DNA from: Longitalea arenae
Lineage (GTDB): Bacteria > Bacteroidota > Bacteroidia > Chitinophagales > Chitinophagaceae
Reading direction: 5' to 3'
Assembly (NCBI RefSeq): GCF_016924755.1
Contig: NZ_JAFFJX010000018.1
Location: forward strand, 1 to 64,000
Length of the DNA stretch: 64,000 nucleotides
A program made the translations under genes and the position numbers. Of the stretch, positions 1 through 9,017 are shown one piece after another (position 1 is the first letter of the stretch; each line of letters starts with the position of its first letter). The notes beneath the pieces were generated by a model that did not search any database, was not told the DNA's origin, and saw only the letters and a list, made by a program, of their open reading frames with translations.

Positions 1-154
1 ATCTTTTAATATCGTATGTTATCTTTCTCTTACCTCTTTCCTATCTCACTTAACGTATTACCTAACTTGTTTTCTTTGCCCCTAACTGCTTCTCTCATCC
101 TCTCTTCCCTTCCCTTCTTCTCTCTCTTCGCTATCCCGTTTTTGATTGGGGTTG

Positions 155-185
155 CAAAGGTAAGAGTTTCTTTCAATCTGCCAAA
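155..185 (-). promoter_or_regulatory. leftward Bacteroidota promoter, repeat copy 1
   Basis: On the minus strand TTTG (182-185), 19 bases, then TACCTTTG (155-162). This fits the Bacteroidota sigma-ABfr consensus TTTG-N19-TAnnTTTG exactly. The gene served lies left of the window. Confidence 0.6.
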
Positions 186-294
186 TCTTTTTTCGATTTT
201 TTAAGAGCTAATTTTCAGTGGATCATCTCGTTATCTTCTCTCCTTCTCCTCACGCTTTTCTCTCTTTTCCGCTGCCCCTTTTTCGTTGGGGGTG

Positions 295-325
295 CAAAGT
301 TAAGAGCTTTTTTATTTCCACCAAA
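295..325 (-). promoter_or_regulatory. leftward Bacteroidota promoter, repeat copy 2
   Basis: On the minus strand TTTG (322-325), 19 bases, then TAACTTTG (295-302). Same layout as copy 1; the spacer has diverged but its length is kept. Confidence 0.6.
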
Positions 326-422
326 TCTTTTTTCTATTTTTTTCTAAGAACTTCTCAGTGATTGTTACTCTTTCTTCTCTGTCTTTTTCTCTTTTTCACT
401 GCCCCGTTTTCGATTGGGGGTG

Positions 423-452
423 CAAAGGTAGGCGGATTTCGTTCTCCACAAA
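423..452 (-). promoter_or_regulatory. leftward Bacteroidota promoter, repeat copy 3
   Basis: On the minus strand TTTG (449-452), 18 bases, then TACCTTTG (423-430). The spacer is one base shorter than in copies 1 and 2. Confidence 0.5.
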
Positions 453-584
453 ATCTATTTTACTTTTTTTAGAAATTTTTTCAGGAAAAGGGCCTGCCGG
501 CCCAAATACCGTCTTCATCCCAGGTCCCTGAGACGATATCAGAAGCATGTTTAAGGAAATTATACAACTGCTTTATCGAAAGGC

Positions 585-2180
585 TCAGTCACCGGTAACC
601 ACTAACTTCCTGGTTTCCAGCACCTGCCCGCTGTGGGAAATAAAGCCTACCAGGTAATTTCCCGGCAGCTGCAGGCTCAGCGGGATAATATTCCGCTCAT
701 TTACCGGCTCGCGGTGAACCATTTGTCCCTGCACATTCCAGATCACCACATATTTAACGGCCGCCAGGCCATTGACACCCACATAGAAATGACGGGCCGT
801 GGGATTGGGCCATACCAGCAGCTGGAAGCCGCCTGCTTTATTGCCCACAGCCACCACATTGGAGTAAGAAATACCGCCGCTATAGTCAACCAGCCGCAGG
901 CGGTAATAACTGTTGCCCGTGTACCTGTTCGCATCTTCCAATGCATAATGCAAATGAAGATCACTGAATCCATTTACCGCCTGAGACAATACAGAATCCC
1001 TGTTGCTGAAGCCGGCCTCATTGCTTAACCTGCGTTCTACCACAAAGTACCTGATATTCATCTCCGGTTTGGTGGTCCAGTGCACTTGCACCTTGTTCTG
1101 ATCCATCCGGTAAGCATTCAACCATACCCGGGTATAGCGCAGAGAGGTATCGCCTTTGCTGGTAAACTTGGTGAAATAAGAAGCGGACGAGATCCTGCTT
1201 TTCAGGATGCGTGTATTTACACCGCCTCCCGACAAGCGACCGGATGAATTCAGATAACCGGTTACCGGGTACACCTGCGGATAGGATGTATCCCATCCGC
1301 TGTTCTTAAACTGTGAAATGTAGGAATAACGCCGGTTTGCGCTGAATACACCGCCTTCGTCAGCCAGTTGGTGCTGCAGGGCTATTTCCGTTTCATCGTT
1401 ATCCGGCCTGTTCCGTTTTCCGATCTGCCAGGTCTTGTTCACGCCCTCTTCTATAAGTTCATTACCGCTAAACAGTTCTTTTTTCACACCATCATAGACC
1501 CGCGCGTGATAATCATCGCCCTGCGAGCTGCGGCTTCTGATGGCCACCGGCGTATAGGCATTCACGCTGGTACCAACCGGGAAGATCACCCAGCTGTCGC
1601 GGCTGCGGATATTTTCCCGTACGAGCACACCGGTTCCACCAGCGCCGGTTATGATATACCGAATGGAATCGTAACCGGTAATAGTACCTGGCGCCCCATC
1701 TCCTACTACCAGCGTGTTATTGTCAAGGTAAAGGTGACCGGCACTGAAATGCAACTGATGCCGCACTTTGGTAGTGCTGCCGGTCAATTCAACGCCCTGT
1801 TCATTATGTATCTCGAGCCGCGCAAAGGCGGCGCCGCTACGGGTAACGGCATTATAACCGCCATCGATCTGCTGGCGGCCACTATCTCCGTTGAAGCGAA
1901 TAAGTCCGCCCACACCACTTGCATCTTCGCCGGCATTGCCTTCATCCGTGATCATTGCTTCTTTGTCGTTCTCCCATTTCCTGCCCTTAAAATTCACCAC
2001 CGCTTTTTTATCAACGCCCAGTTTGCCATAATTGTAAACATTGGAAAAGATGGTTGCCGTATCGCCGGAGAAATAGACTTTTCCCTTTTTAGGCACATAA
2101 ATGCCCTGCTGGCTTGTAGCGGTAAATGCAGCGGCCAACAGCAGGTTTAAAAGGATAATATGACGAAGACGAAGGATCAC
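585..2180 (-). CDS. secreted protein with T9SS type A sorting domain
   Basis: 531-residue exported protein. An N-terminal signal peptide (hydrophobic stretch LLNLLLAAAFTA, then TSQQ) leads into a long beta-rich region of unknown function. The last ~80 residues contain WPNPTARHFYVGV and end in TRKLVV, the pattern of type A T9SS C-terminal domains that carry cargo across the outer membrane. The start is GTG; its GTGA overlaps the stop of the upstream gene, so translation is probably coupled. It is last in a leftward set of three secreted-protein genes. No catalytic motif is recognised; an adhesin or surface-layer role is possible but unproven. Confidence 0.8.
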   Translation of the reverse strand: MILRLRHIILLNLLLAAAFTATSQQGIYVPKKGKVYFSGDTATIFSNVYNYGKLGVDKKAVVNFKGRKWENDKEAMITDEGNAGEDASGVGGLIRFNGDSGRQQIDGGYNAVTRSGAAFARLEIHNEQGVELTGSTTKVRHQLHFSAGHLYLDNNTLVVGDGAPGTITGYDSIRYIITGAGGTGVLVRENIRSRDSWVIFPVGTSVNAYTPVAIRSRSSQGDDYHARVYDGVKKELFSGNELIEEGVNKTWQIGKRNRPDNDETEIALQHQLADEGGVFSANRRYSYISQFKNSGWDTSYPQVYPVTGYLNSSGRLSGGGVNTRILKSRISSASYFTKFTSKGDTSLRYTRVWLNAYRMDQNKVQVHWTTKPEMNIRYFVVERRLSNEAGFSNRDSVLSQAVNGFSDLHLHYALEDANRYTGNSYYRLRLVDYSGGISYSNVVAVGNKAGGFQLLVWPNPTARHFYVGVNGLAAVKYVVIWNVQGQMVHREPVNERNIIPLSLQLPGNYLVGFISHSGQVLETRKLVVTGD

Positions 2181-3445
2181 TGAATTAAAGTAACATCAAA
2201 GGTGATGGCGCCTACCGCCAGAGGAACAAGGCTTGTATTCACCACACCAACGGTGATCGTATTAGAGCTGCTGATATAAGAATAGGCAATAAGCAAACCA
2301 GAGGGCAATGCACTTCTTGGATTGATCATTACTGTATTTTGAGCCGCCGCCCCGCTGATGCTTGCGGTGATCTGGCGGGTAGTTCCAACGGCAATACTGG
2401 TATTGTCGTTGATGCTGAAACTGGTTTTTATCAGATTGTTCAACACCGTTCCTGAACTGCCTAGTTTATAGGTACCGGCCACATCTAAAGTGGCCGCCGG
2501 ACCAGTCGTTGCTACTCCTACCCTGCCTGCACTGGTGATCCGCATTCTTTCATTGGAAGAAGTGATACCACCGGTGAAAAAGATCAGGTTTTTATCTGAT
2601 GCCGTGTTGCCAATGATGAATTCCTGGCCCGCGCTGTACAGGTAACCGTTGTTGGGGCCGCTCAAAATATTATTGGCGCTGTTATAGCCGCCTCCGTTGA
2701 TACCGAGGTTCACATAATTGGTGGTCTCGGTTCCATTGTTGGCGGTAGCCACTATATCGGTACTGGCCTGCCCCTGGCCCGACTCATTCTGGATATTGAA
2801 CTGCAGGTAGCCGTTCCGGCTTCCTTTTGCAATGAGCAGATTGTACGACTCGGTGCTTCCGGCATCTATCAATAATTTTTCCGGAGCAGCTGCATCGAAA
2901 TCGGCGATGCCTATCGCCAGATTACCGGTTTTGCTCAACCGCATTTTTTCGGTATTGTTCGTAATAAAGGGCAGGTCATAGTTATCGATAGTGCCCAGCT
3001 TTTTTTCCGATGTTACGGTATTACCGGTCAACCCCCAGCCTGTGCTGGCGCCGCCGGTAGCTGTAATAACACCCGTAGCGGCATTGTAACTGATACCTGA
3101 TCCCGCACTGAAAAGGCTGCGTACTTTCTGATAAAAATTGGAAATATGGGTGGTATCGATAGATGTTGTGGAAGCCAGTGACTGCCAGTGGCCGCTCGCG
3201 CGTAACAGCAATCGTTTCGATGGCGTAAAATAAACCACCATGCCATCCGGCGGGTTCAGGGCATTGATCAGCGCCGTATCTGTTATGCGGGTAAACAATA
3301 AACCCTGGTTGGCTGACTGCAGTTCGAGCACGGCGGATTTCTCCACCGACCAGGGATTGTTCCCCAATCGCAACTGCTGCGACACACCTTTCCCCGAGAG
3401 CAGTACTATTAACAGCATTGCTCCCAGCCATCTGTTGATACGCAT
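2177..3445 (-). CDS. secreted surface protein, paralogue of the upstream gene
   Basis: 422 residues with a signal peptide (LGAMLLIVLLSGKGVSQ). Residues ~24-90 match the same region of the 444-residue protein encoded just upstream: both have LxxGxNP, then (V/I)LEL(Q/E)S, QGLL, DTAxINAL and PPxGMxxY. Further on lie NERMRITSAGRVGV and ATLDVAG, the short beta repeats seen in tail-fibre-like and endosialidase-chaperone-associated proteins. No T9SS domain is visible. It sits 33 bases after the upstream gene and overlaps the T9SS gene downstream by four bases, so all three are probably co-transcribed. Function is unknown; a structural or adhesive surface protein is the best guess. Confidence 0.75.
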   Translation of the reverse strand: MRINRWLGAMLLIVLLSGKGVSQQLRLGNNPWSVEKSAVLELQSANQGLLFTRITDTALINALNPPDGMVVYFTPSKRLLLRASGHWQSLASTTSIDTTHISNFYQKVRSLFSAGSGISYNAATGVITATGGASTGWGLTGNTVTSEKKLGTIDNYDLPFITNNTEKMRLSKTGNLAIGIADFDAAAPEKLLIDAGSTESYNLLIAKGSRNGYLQFNIQNESGQGQASTDIVATANNGTETTNYVNLGINGGGYNSANNILSGPNNGYLYSAGQEFIIGNTASDKNLIFFTGGITSSNERMRITSAGRVGVATTGPAATLDVAGTYKLGSSGTVLNNLIKTSFSINDNTSIAVGTTRQITASISGAAAQNTVMINPRSALPSGLLIAYSYISSSNTITVGVVNTSLVPLAVGAITFDVTLIQ

Positions 3446-3478
3446 ATATCCTGCTTTAAGCGGTGGGTATACCGGTTA

Positions 3479-4813
3479 TTATTTCTTGATGATGTACCAG
3501 TCAGTACCGTCTGTCTGAAGCGTAACGTAGGTCCAGTCGTTATAGATCTTGTAAGAGCTGCCGCCGTCGATCGTACCGCTGGCAGGTGAAATGGTGAGCT
3601 CTTTATCGATACCACCGGTACCTACTTTTTTGATGGTGTAAATACGGCCGGCAAAACTGGCGGGAGCTGGTAAAGTAATGGTGAAAGACGATGAGGTGGT
3701 ATTGGCCAGAATGGTATTGTCGGCGCCCGTAACGGTATAGTTGGCGGTAACTGATTTGATGGCCATAGCTAATGAACCTGCTACTTGCAGAGTTGAATTG
3801 GCATTGCCGGTTGTACCGGCCAGGATCGCTTTGCTGGCGGCAACACTGTCCTGGAAGGTCTTATTACCACCAAAGGTTTGTGCCGCTGCGGTAACAATAC
3901 CCGGATTGCTGGCATTGGCCGGATGCAATACGATCTGGCGTGAAGTACTGTCTGTTACGATGGAAGCGCCTTTCACATTGGATGAAGAAGCAACGGCGCC
4001 GATCGTGATGGTTTGAATACCGCTCTGGATCTTCGACCAGTCGTCATAGGTTAAAAACCCATATGGTTTATTGGCCGAAGCGCCATCCTGCACGGGCAGG
4101 TAGATAGCAATAGTGCTGTCGGCAGAACGGTTCTCTACTTTTACAGAATCTTCTGAAGTACTGGCTTCCGCAGTGATAGAAAGGGTTTGCTTTTGTATTC
4201 CATTGATAGCACTGATGGCATTGGTAAATGCGCTTGATGACATGGTCCTTTTATAGACCGAGCCATCGGCTGCCAGCACCAATACATCTACTTCCGTTGA
4301 ATTACTGCCCAGGTTTTCGAGCTTTACGGTACCGTTTACGTTGAGGGTAGCAGAGGGCGTGGTAGTACCGATGCCGATATTACCGTTTGAACCGATGATC
4401 ATGCGGGCTGCATTATCCGTTTTGATCGTAAACGGTTTTCCATCTGTTGTTCCAATAAAGTTAGTGGCTGAATCGGTGCCGCTGTTGCCGGTAAGCGACC
4501 AGTTGGCGGTTGCATCGGCCATACTGGCGAGCTTTTTCCAGGCGCCATTGCTGCGGATGCGCAAACTGTTGTCCGCTGTCAGATAAATGATCATGCCATT
4601 GGGTGGTGTAAGGGCATTGATCGCAGCCGTATCACTCAAACGTGGTAATAACAAACCCTGGCGGGTACTTTCCAGTTCGAGGATAGAACTCTTGTGCATG
4701 TTGGTGGGATTATCACCCACTTTAAGCTGGGCATTTGCCAGCATCCCTGCCCCCATAAGGCTTACCAATAAGAGGGTTCTTTTTCGGTTGATCAGGATGT
4801 TGAATACGTTCAT
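3479..4813 (-). CDS. secreted surface protein with GIGTTTP-type repeats
   Basis: 444 residues from ATG at 4813. I chose this start because it puts a clean signal peptide (RTLLLVSLMGAGMLANAQ) at the N terminus; the frame stays open upstream to 5041, but that extension has no exported-protein character. The N-terminal ~70 residues are paralogous to the next gene. The middle has GNIGIGTTTPSATLNV and LAADGSVYKR, typical of large families of Bacteroidota tail-fibre-like extracellular proteins. The C terminus (GSSYKIYNDWTYVTLQ) is probably a beta domain. First gene of the leftward three-gene set. Function unknown. Confidence 0.75.
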   Translation of the reverse strand: MNVFNILINRKRTLLLVSLMGAGMLANAQLKVGDNPTNMHKSSILELESTRQGLLLPRLSDTAAINALTPPNGMIIYLTADNSLRIRSNGAWKKLASMADATANWSLTGNSGTDSATNFIGTTDGKPFTIKTDNAARMIIGSNGNIGIGTTTPSATLNVNGTVKLENLGSNSTEVDVLVLAADGSVYKRTMSSSAFTNAISAINGIQKQTLSITAEASTSEDSVKVENRSADSTIAIYLPVQDGASANKPYGFLTYDDWSKIQSGIQTITIGAVASSSNVKGASIVTDSTSRQIVLHPANASNPGIVTAAAQTFGGNKTFQDSVAASKAILAGTTGNANSTLQVAGSLAMAIKSVTANYTVTGADNTILANTTSSSFTITLPAPASFAGRIYTIKKVGTGGIDKELTISPASGTIDGGSSYKIYNDWTYVTLQTDGTDWYIIKK

Positions 4814-5855
4814 GTTCAAGGATTTTGTGTTCGTAATTTTTACTATTATTAAAACAGTGAACCTTATAATTGTATTAGTGCAAAATCGATAACTATTCAT
4901 GGATTTATTAGTAACATGGAAAAACGGTAGGTAATTATGCTTAACAATAATCCTTCTCCCCCAATACCCCGTAACCTGCACGCCGAACGTCAAACGAAAA
5001 TTGCAGGCACATCGAACCGGCCAACAGCCAGGAGGCGCCAAACGGGTAAAGCCATAACGTACCTGACATGTACACTATAAATATGAAGAATGTTGAAAAC
5101 TTAGGCGCCTGCCTGCGGTAACATGGTTTGATGTTTGTTTAGTACGGCTCGATAAAATTGATTTTCCTGCGGTGCGGTTTTATGCTGGTGACAATTTCGC
5201 ACTAAAATGATAATATCAGTTAAGAACCGGTAAGCAGTAACCAGTATTTTTATTGTTCACATGCTTTCCCATACAGATATACGATGGGCTAGTATAGAAC
5301 TCATTACACCGCTACACGTGTACAAGCACGTTACTAACGATCAGCTTCCTTTGAATGTTCATATAAATTTCCGGACAATAGCATTGTTAATTGAAAAAAA
5401 AGTCTTACTTATGTACTACATATTATCCTGACCAATTAAACCTTATTCATGAAAAACTGTACCCTTAGCGCACTGCCATATGAGAACTCTGCCAGGGCCA
5501 GCGGCAGAGTGATTGCCCCGCTGCATACTACCAACAGCAATCCTGCTTATGCAATTGCTTATCCCCCTTTCACCAGTAACATACCGGATATTGCAGCAGT
5601 GCCTTTACCGATGGCATGCGTAGCACCATAACAAGGTTTGTATACTAACCCCATTATTTGGGGCCGCCCTATTATGGCCATAGGCCATTCCGTACCTATT
5701 CCCTACACTAGTATAGCCCGTCGATGAAAGTTTCAGTAAACGCTGTTTACTGAACCATATACCTATTTGCCTGCCGGAACCCGGTTTCTGCAGGTACCGG
5801 AACCGGCATGCCTGACCTTATTCTTTTTAACCATTAAAATTAAACATTAAACACC
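4814..5855. other. long divergent intergenic region
   Basis: About 1 kb between two divergently transcribed secreted-protein genes, with no ORF I would defend. It holds a 10-bp-arm palindrome at 5732-5754 and several AT-rich stretches where both promoters must lie. I could not place a full TTTG-N19-TAnnTTTG promoter in it. Confidence 0.5.
5732..5754. promoter_or_regulatory. perfect inverted repeat, candidate operator
   Basis: TTCAGTAAAC, a three-base centre GCT, then GTTTACTGAA: ten-base arms with no mismatch, about 100 bases upstream of the amidase start at 5856. There is no T-run, so a dimeric regulator site is more likely than a terminator. Which protein binds is unknown. Confidence 0.45.
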
Positions 5856-8738
5856 ATGAGTAAACGACGACTACTAACTGGTTTATTGCTTATCCTTTTA
5901 TGCAGGCTGCAGACCACTGCCCAGGAGGCAGATAACTACAGCGGTTACTTTGCGGAAGCTTATCGATTGTACCCGAATATCCCGCAGGGTATACTGGAAG
6001 CTGCGGCCTGGTCCGCTTCCCGGATGTATAATATGCAGCCTACCACGCATGGCGATGGCGATGAAGTGGCTATGCCTTTGCGTTATGGGATCTTCGGACT
6101 GATCGAAGATGGCAAAGGTTATTTCAAGAACAACCTTACGGCCGTAACTGCCTTAAGCGGTTTAACGGCGGAACAATTCAAAAAGGATGTCCGGCTGCAG
6201 ATCCTGTCCGTGGCGAGGTTCCTCAGCAATGAGGCCGGAAAACAAAAAGCGGGCGCCCGTCCCAGCGCCGAAGCTTTTGTGCATGTGCTGGATAAGCTCT
6301 CCGAGATCCCCGACGATGGAACAGCGGTTAATAAATATGCGCATTTATTGTACACCTATGATGTGTATGATCATTTACAGCGCGGTTTTGTTTCGCCCCG
6401 CTTAAAACAATTGCCCCGCCCTGTACAGCTCGACAAGATCTATGCCCCGCAAACCTTACGCACCTTGCGGGCGCCCGGCGTGCAGGTGAATTATTCACAG
6501 GATAAAATAAAAGCCAATGGAACTGTTTTACCTACCAGCCATACAACAGCTGCCAGCAATGCCAGAACTGAAAGCGTTACTGATATTGCGGCCGTGCAAA
6601 GCACTGATTATCCCCCGGCTTTGTGGGACCAGGCGAACACCAGCAATTTTACGGTAGGCCGTGGCGGCGTTGTGCCAACCAATATCACCATACATACCAC
6701 ACAGGGAAATTATGCGGGCACGATCTCCTGGTTCAATAACCCATCCGCAAAAGTCTCGGCCCATTATGTAATCCGCTCTTCCGATGGACAGATCACCCAG
6801 ATGGTACTGGAGAAAGACAGGGCCTGGCATGTGTACAATAACAATTCCTACACATTTGGCATTGAACACGAAGGTTTCGTTGACCAGGGCAATACCTGGT
6901 ATACCAATGCCATGTATAACAGTTCGGCTGCCCTGGTACGAGATATTTGTGCCGACTGGAATATCGATCGCTCGAAATGTTATCGCGGGCCTGCTTCTGC
7001 TACCGTAGTAGTGCTGCCCCGGGAAGTACGCATCAAAGGCCATCAACATTATCCCGATAATGACCATACTGATCCCGGCAGGTACTGGAACTGGGTGAAA
7101 TATGCCGACCTGATCAATCCACCTACCGCCGTTACCGTTGCTTCTTTTGCAGTGAAAGATCAAAACACCGGACTGGCCATTGCCAGCGCAGCCGTTGCCA
7201 TCACCAAACCCGATGGTACTACCGCCAGCGCTACTACCAATGCCAGCGGGCAACTCGTGTATGGACTGGACAGCGGCCGTTACAGTTTTACTTTTTCCAA
7301 AACAGGGTATAAAAGCCTGGCCACTTTCTTTATAGGCGGCCCCAACGACAGTGTGTATGCCGATATCAACCTCGATGCGGCCAGCACCGCCCGGGTAGCT
7401 ACCAATACTTCACCCCTGCTTACGACCAGTAACAACCAAATGGTGTTGACCGGTTATGTACGTGATGCAGACGCCAACAGCGCCCTGGCCGGGGTACAGG
7501 TGCAGGCAGCTAATTATACTGCTACTACCGATGCCAGGGGATTCTTTTCCATAACGCTTCCTGCCGGTACGGTTGCTCCTGGCAGCACACCACCCACGAT
7601 CTCTATCCAATCAAGCAAGGCGGGTTATCTCACCAACAGCATTCAGCATTTGTATGCCATTCCCGATACCTATGAAATGCAGATCGCTTTAACCGCAACG
7701 GCTTCCCCCCGTGCTGCCGGACTGCGCAGCCTGGGTGACCAGATCATTCGCCGCCATGGTTTATTTGATAAAACGATCGCCGAACAATTGGAATTTACAG
7801 GCAGCTTTACGCCCACCACTTTCAATGCCCGCGAGCAAGCAAGTGTTAACACCGCCGCCCTGCTGGCAGCTGTACCAACGGTGATCCGCGTAGTTACCAA
7901 TTGCGCCTGCGTCAGCTGCGCCCGTCCACGCGTACAGGTCATGAGCCTGGAAGCCTATGTACAAACCGGTGTAGATGATGAATGGGTGAGCAGTTGGAAC
8001 GCCGCTTCCCTGCAGGCAGGTACAGTGGCTTACCGTTCACGCGGCGCCTGGTTCGTGCAACATCCTGTTGCCAGCAATTATGATATCTCGGCTGCTGCCT
8101 GTCACCAGACCTGGCAAAGCGACCGGGCAAGCAGTGTAAAAAATGCGGCCATCGCTACAGCAGGTATTGTGCTCATTAAAAACGGCGCTATTTATAAAGC
8201 AGAATACTGCGCTGAATCCAATAACTCGGGTTGTGGGGATGGCTTCAGCGGCACCGGCACCGATTATCCCTGTATTGCCGACAGCCGTTGTGCGGGCCGC
8301 ACCAAAAGCGGACATGGCCGTGGCATGTGCCAGTGGGGTTCCAGCTTCTGGGGCAGCGATCAAACCTATAGCTGGATCCTGAATCATTACTATAATCCCG
8401 ACAGCGCCGCGCTTCAAACGACCACCATCGCCGGCGCCAGTGGCAACAACAGCGAGAGCAAGATCACCGAAGATGGCGCATTGAAGCTGGCGCCCAACCC
8501 TACCAGTGGTGCTTCTATCAGCATTGAATACACGCTGGCTGATGTATCACAGCCGGCCAGCATTGTAGTGACCGATAACTTCGGCAAATCGGCCCAACAG
8601 CGCAATGTGGTATTGCAGCAGGGACTGAACCGCTTAACGGTGAATACCAGCGGGCTCAAGCCCGGGATCTATAATGTTACCATTCGTCTGGGCGCTTCAG
8701 GAAAATCAGTAAGTAAGAAATTACTTGTTGTGAAATAG
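5856..8738 (+). CDS. T9SS-exported amidase fused to a SpoIID domain
   Basis: 960 residues. In order: signal peptide (1-22); helical domain ~26-120 with a lysozyme/SLT-like feel (YPNIPQGILEAAAWSASR, RYGIFGL); Amidase_2 domain ~265-425, with likely zinc ligands H280 (ITIHTTQG), H396 (KGHQHYP) and D406 (HTDPG); two carboxypeptidase-regulatory-like beta domains (~427-520, ~529-610); SpoIID/LytB-like domain ~676-852, with EW in DDEWVSSW at the position of the SpoIID catalytic Glu and the GHGRGMCQWG signature; type A T9SS domain ~879-960. Amidase_2 enzymes cut the MurNAc-L-Ala bond and SpoIID enzymes cleave denuded glycan strands, so one secreted protein may do both steps. From 7128 onward it is nearly identical to the next gene. 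Confidence 0.88.
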   Translation: MSKRRLLTGLLLILLCRLQTTAQEADNYSGYFAEAYRLYPNIPQGILEAAAWSASRMYNMQPTTHGDGDEVAMPLRYGIFGLIEDGKGYFKNNLTAVTALSGLTAEQFKKDVRLQILSVARFLSNEAGKQKAGARPSAEAFVHVLDKLSEIPDDGTAVNKYAHLLYTYDVYDHLQRGFVSPRLKQLPRPVQLDKIYAPQTLRTLRAPGVQVNYSQDKIKANGTVLPTSHTTAASNARTESVTDIAAVQSTDYPPALWDQANTSNFTVGRGGVVPTNITIHTTQGNYAGTISWFNNPSAKVSAHYVIRSSDGQITQMVLEKDRAWHVYNNNSYTFGIEHEGFVDQGNTWYTNAMYNSSAALVRDICADWNIDRSKCYRGPASATVVVLPREVRIKGHQHYPDNDHTDPGRYWNWVKYADLINPPTAVTVASFAVKDQNTGLAIASAAVAITKPDGTTASATTNASGQLVYGLDSGRYSFTFSKTGYKSLATFFIGGPNDSVYADINLDAASTARVATNTSPLLTTSNNQMVLTGYVRDADANSALAGVQVQAANYTATTDARGFFSITLPAGTVAPGSTPPTISIQSSKAGYLTNSIQHLYAIPDTYEMQIALTATASPRAAGLRSLGDQIIRRHGLFDKTIAEQLEFTGSFTPTTFNAREQASVNTAALLAAVPTVIRVVTNCACVSCARPRVQVMSLEAYVQTGVDDEWVSSWNAASLQAGTVAYRSRGAWFVQHPVASNYDISAAACHQTWQSDRASSVKNAAIATAGIVLIKNGAIYKAEYCAESNNSGCGDGFSGTGTDYPCIADSRCAGRTKSGHGRGMCQWGSSFWGSDQTYSWILNHYYNPDSAALQTTTIAGASGNNSESKITEDGALKLAPNPTSGASISIEYTLADVSQPASIVVTDNFGKSAQQRNVVLQQGLNRLTVNTSGLKPGIYNVTIRLGASGKSVSKKLLVVK

Positions 8739-8745
8739 TAACAAA

Positions 8746-8807
8746 GACCTGTCAGGTACACATCAGGGGGCTGCCAACGCAGGCGGCTAAAGTGTACCTG
8801 ACAGGTC
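8746..8807. repeat. hairpin element, copy 1
   Basis: GACCTGTCAGGTACAC (8746-8761) and its exact reverse complement (8792-8807) flank a 30-base centre containing AGGCGGCTAA. It starts 8 bases after the stop codon of the amidase gene. A dispersed palindromic repeat; it may also act as a terminator or mRNA end stabiliser. Confidence 0.85.
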
Positions 8808-8855
8808 GCATAAAAACGGTGGCTAGTGGCTAGTGGCGAGTAAGGGATAAACAAA

Positions 8856-8917
8856 GACCTGTTAGGTACACATCGGCGGCCTGCATATTCAGGCGGTTAA
8901 AGTGTACCTGACAGGTC
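8856..8917. repeat. hairpin element, copy 2
   Basis: Same element as at 8746, with one substitution in the left arm (GTTAGG for GTCAGG) and a diverged centre. A GGCTAGTGGCGAGTAAG-type spacer separates it from copy 1. Confidence 0.85.
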
Positions 8918-8932
8918 GCACTAAAACGAACC

Positions 8933-8993
8933 GACCTGTCAGATGGACTCAATTCACTGATCTTTCAATGGCCTGCAGTCCACCTTACAGGTC
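8933..8993. repeat. hairpin element, diverged copy 3
   Basis: Arms GACCTGTCAGATGGACT (8933-8949) and AGTCCACCTTACAGGTC (8977-8993) pair at 15 of 17 positions. Several arm substitutions have a partial compensating change, which suggests the fold rather than the sequence is kept. Ends 24 bases before the next start codon. Confidence 0.65.
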
Positions 8994-9017
8994 TTCATCC
9001 AGATCAAACTTTATACT

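Larger units (their letters stand above)
125..480. repeat. three tandem ~130-bp imperfect repeats
   Basis: Three copies of a unit lie about 140 and 128 bases apart. Each contains a 'CCCCNTTTTNGNTTGGGG' type segment, then TGCAAAGGTA or TGCAAAGTTA, then a T-rich run ending in CCAAATC or ACAAAATC. No credible gene is seen in 1-584. Read leftward, each copy holds one Bacteroidota promoter (listed separately), so this is probably the tandem promoter or leader region of a strongly expressed gene beyond the left edge. Arrangement is seen; role is inferred. Confidence 0.75.
7128..8920 (+). repeat. tandem duplication copy A (SpoIID-T9SS module)
   Basis: This segment recurs at 10365-12157 with a constant offset of 3,237 bases and no indel. 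It covers the last 536 codons of the amidase-SpoIID gene plus two downstream hairpin elements. My hand count of the coding part is about 34 substitutions in 1,611 bases (about 98% identity), of which three change an amino acid. Confidence 0.9.

Noticed and set aside
16-204. 62-codon ORF at the left edge
   Set aside because: Leu/Phe/Ser-rich translation of a T/C-rich promoter repeat; the promoter logic lies on the other strand.
5449-5631. 60-codon ORF in the intergenic region
   Set aside because: Low-complexity Ala/Pro-rich translation, no recognisable family and no conserved context; most likely chance.
6528-7253. 241-codon minus-strand ORF inside the amidase gene
   Set aside because: Antisense shadow of a GC-biased gene; the plus-strand protein has clear domains.
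8669-8854. Minus-strand ORF across the hairpins
   Set aside because: Mirror translation of the palindromic elements, repeated at 11906-12124 because of the duplication.
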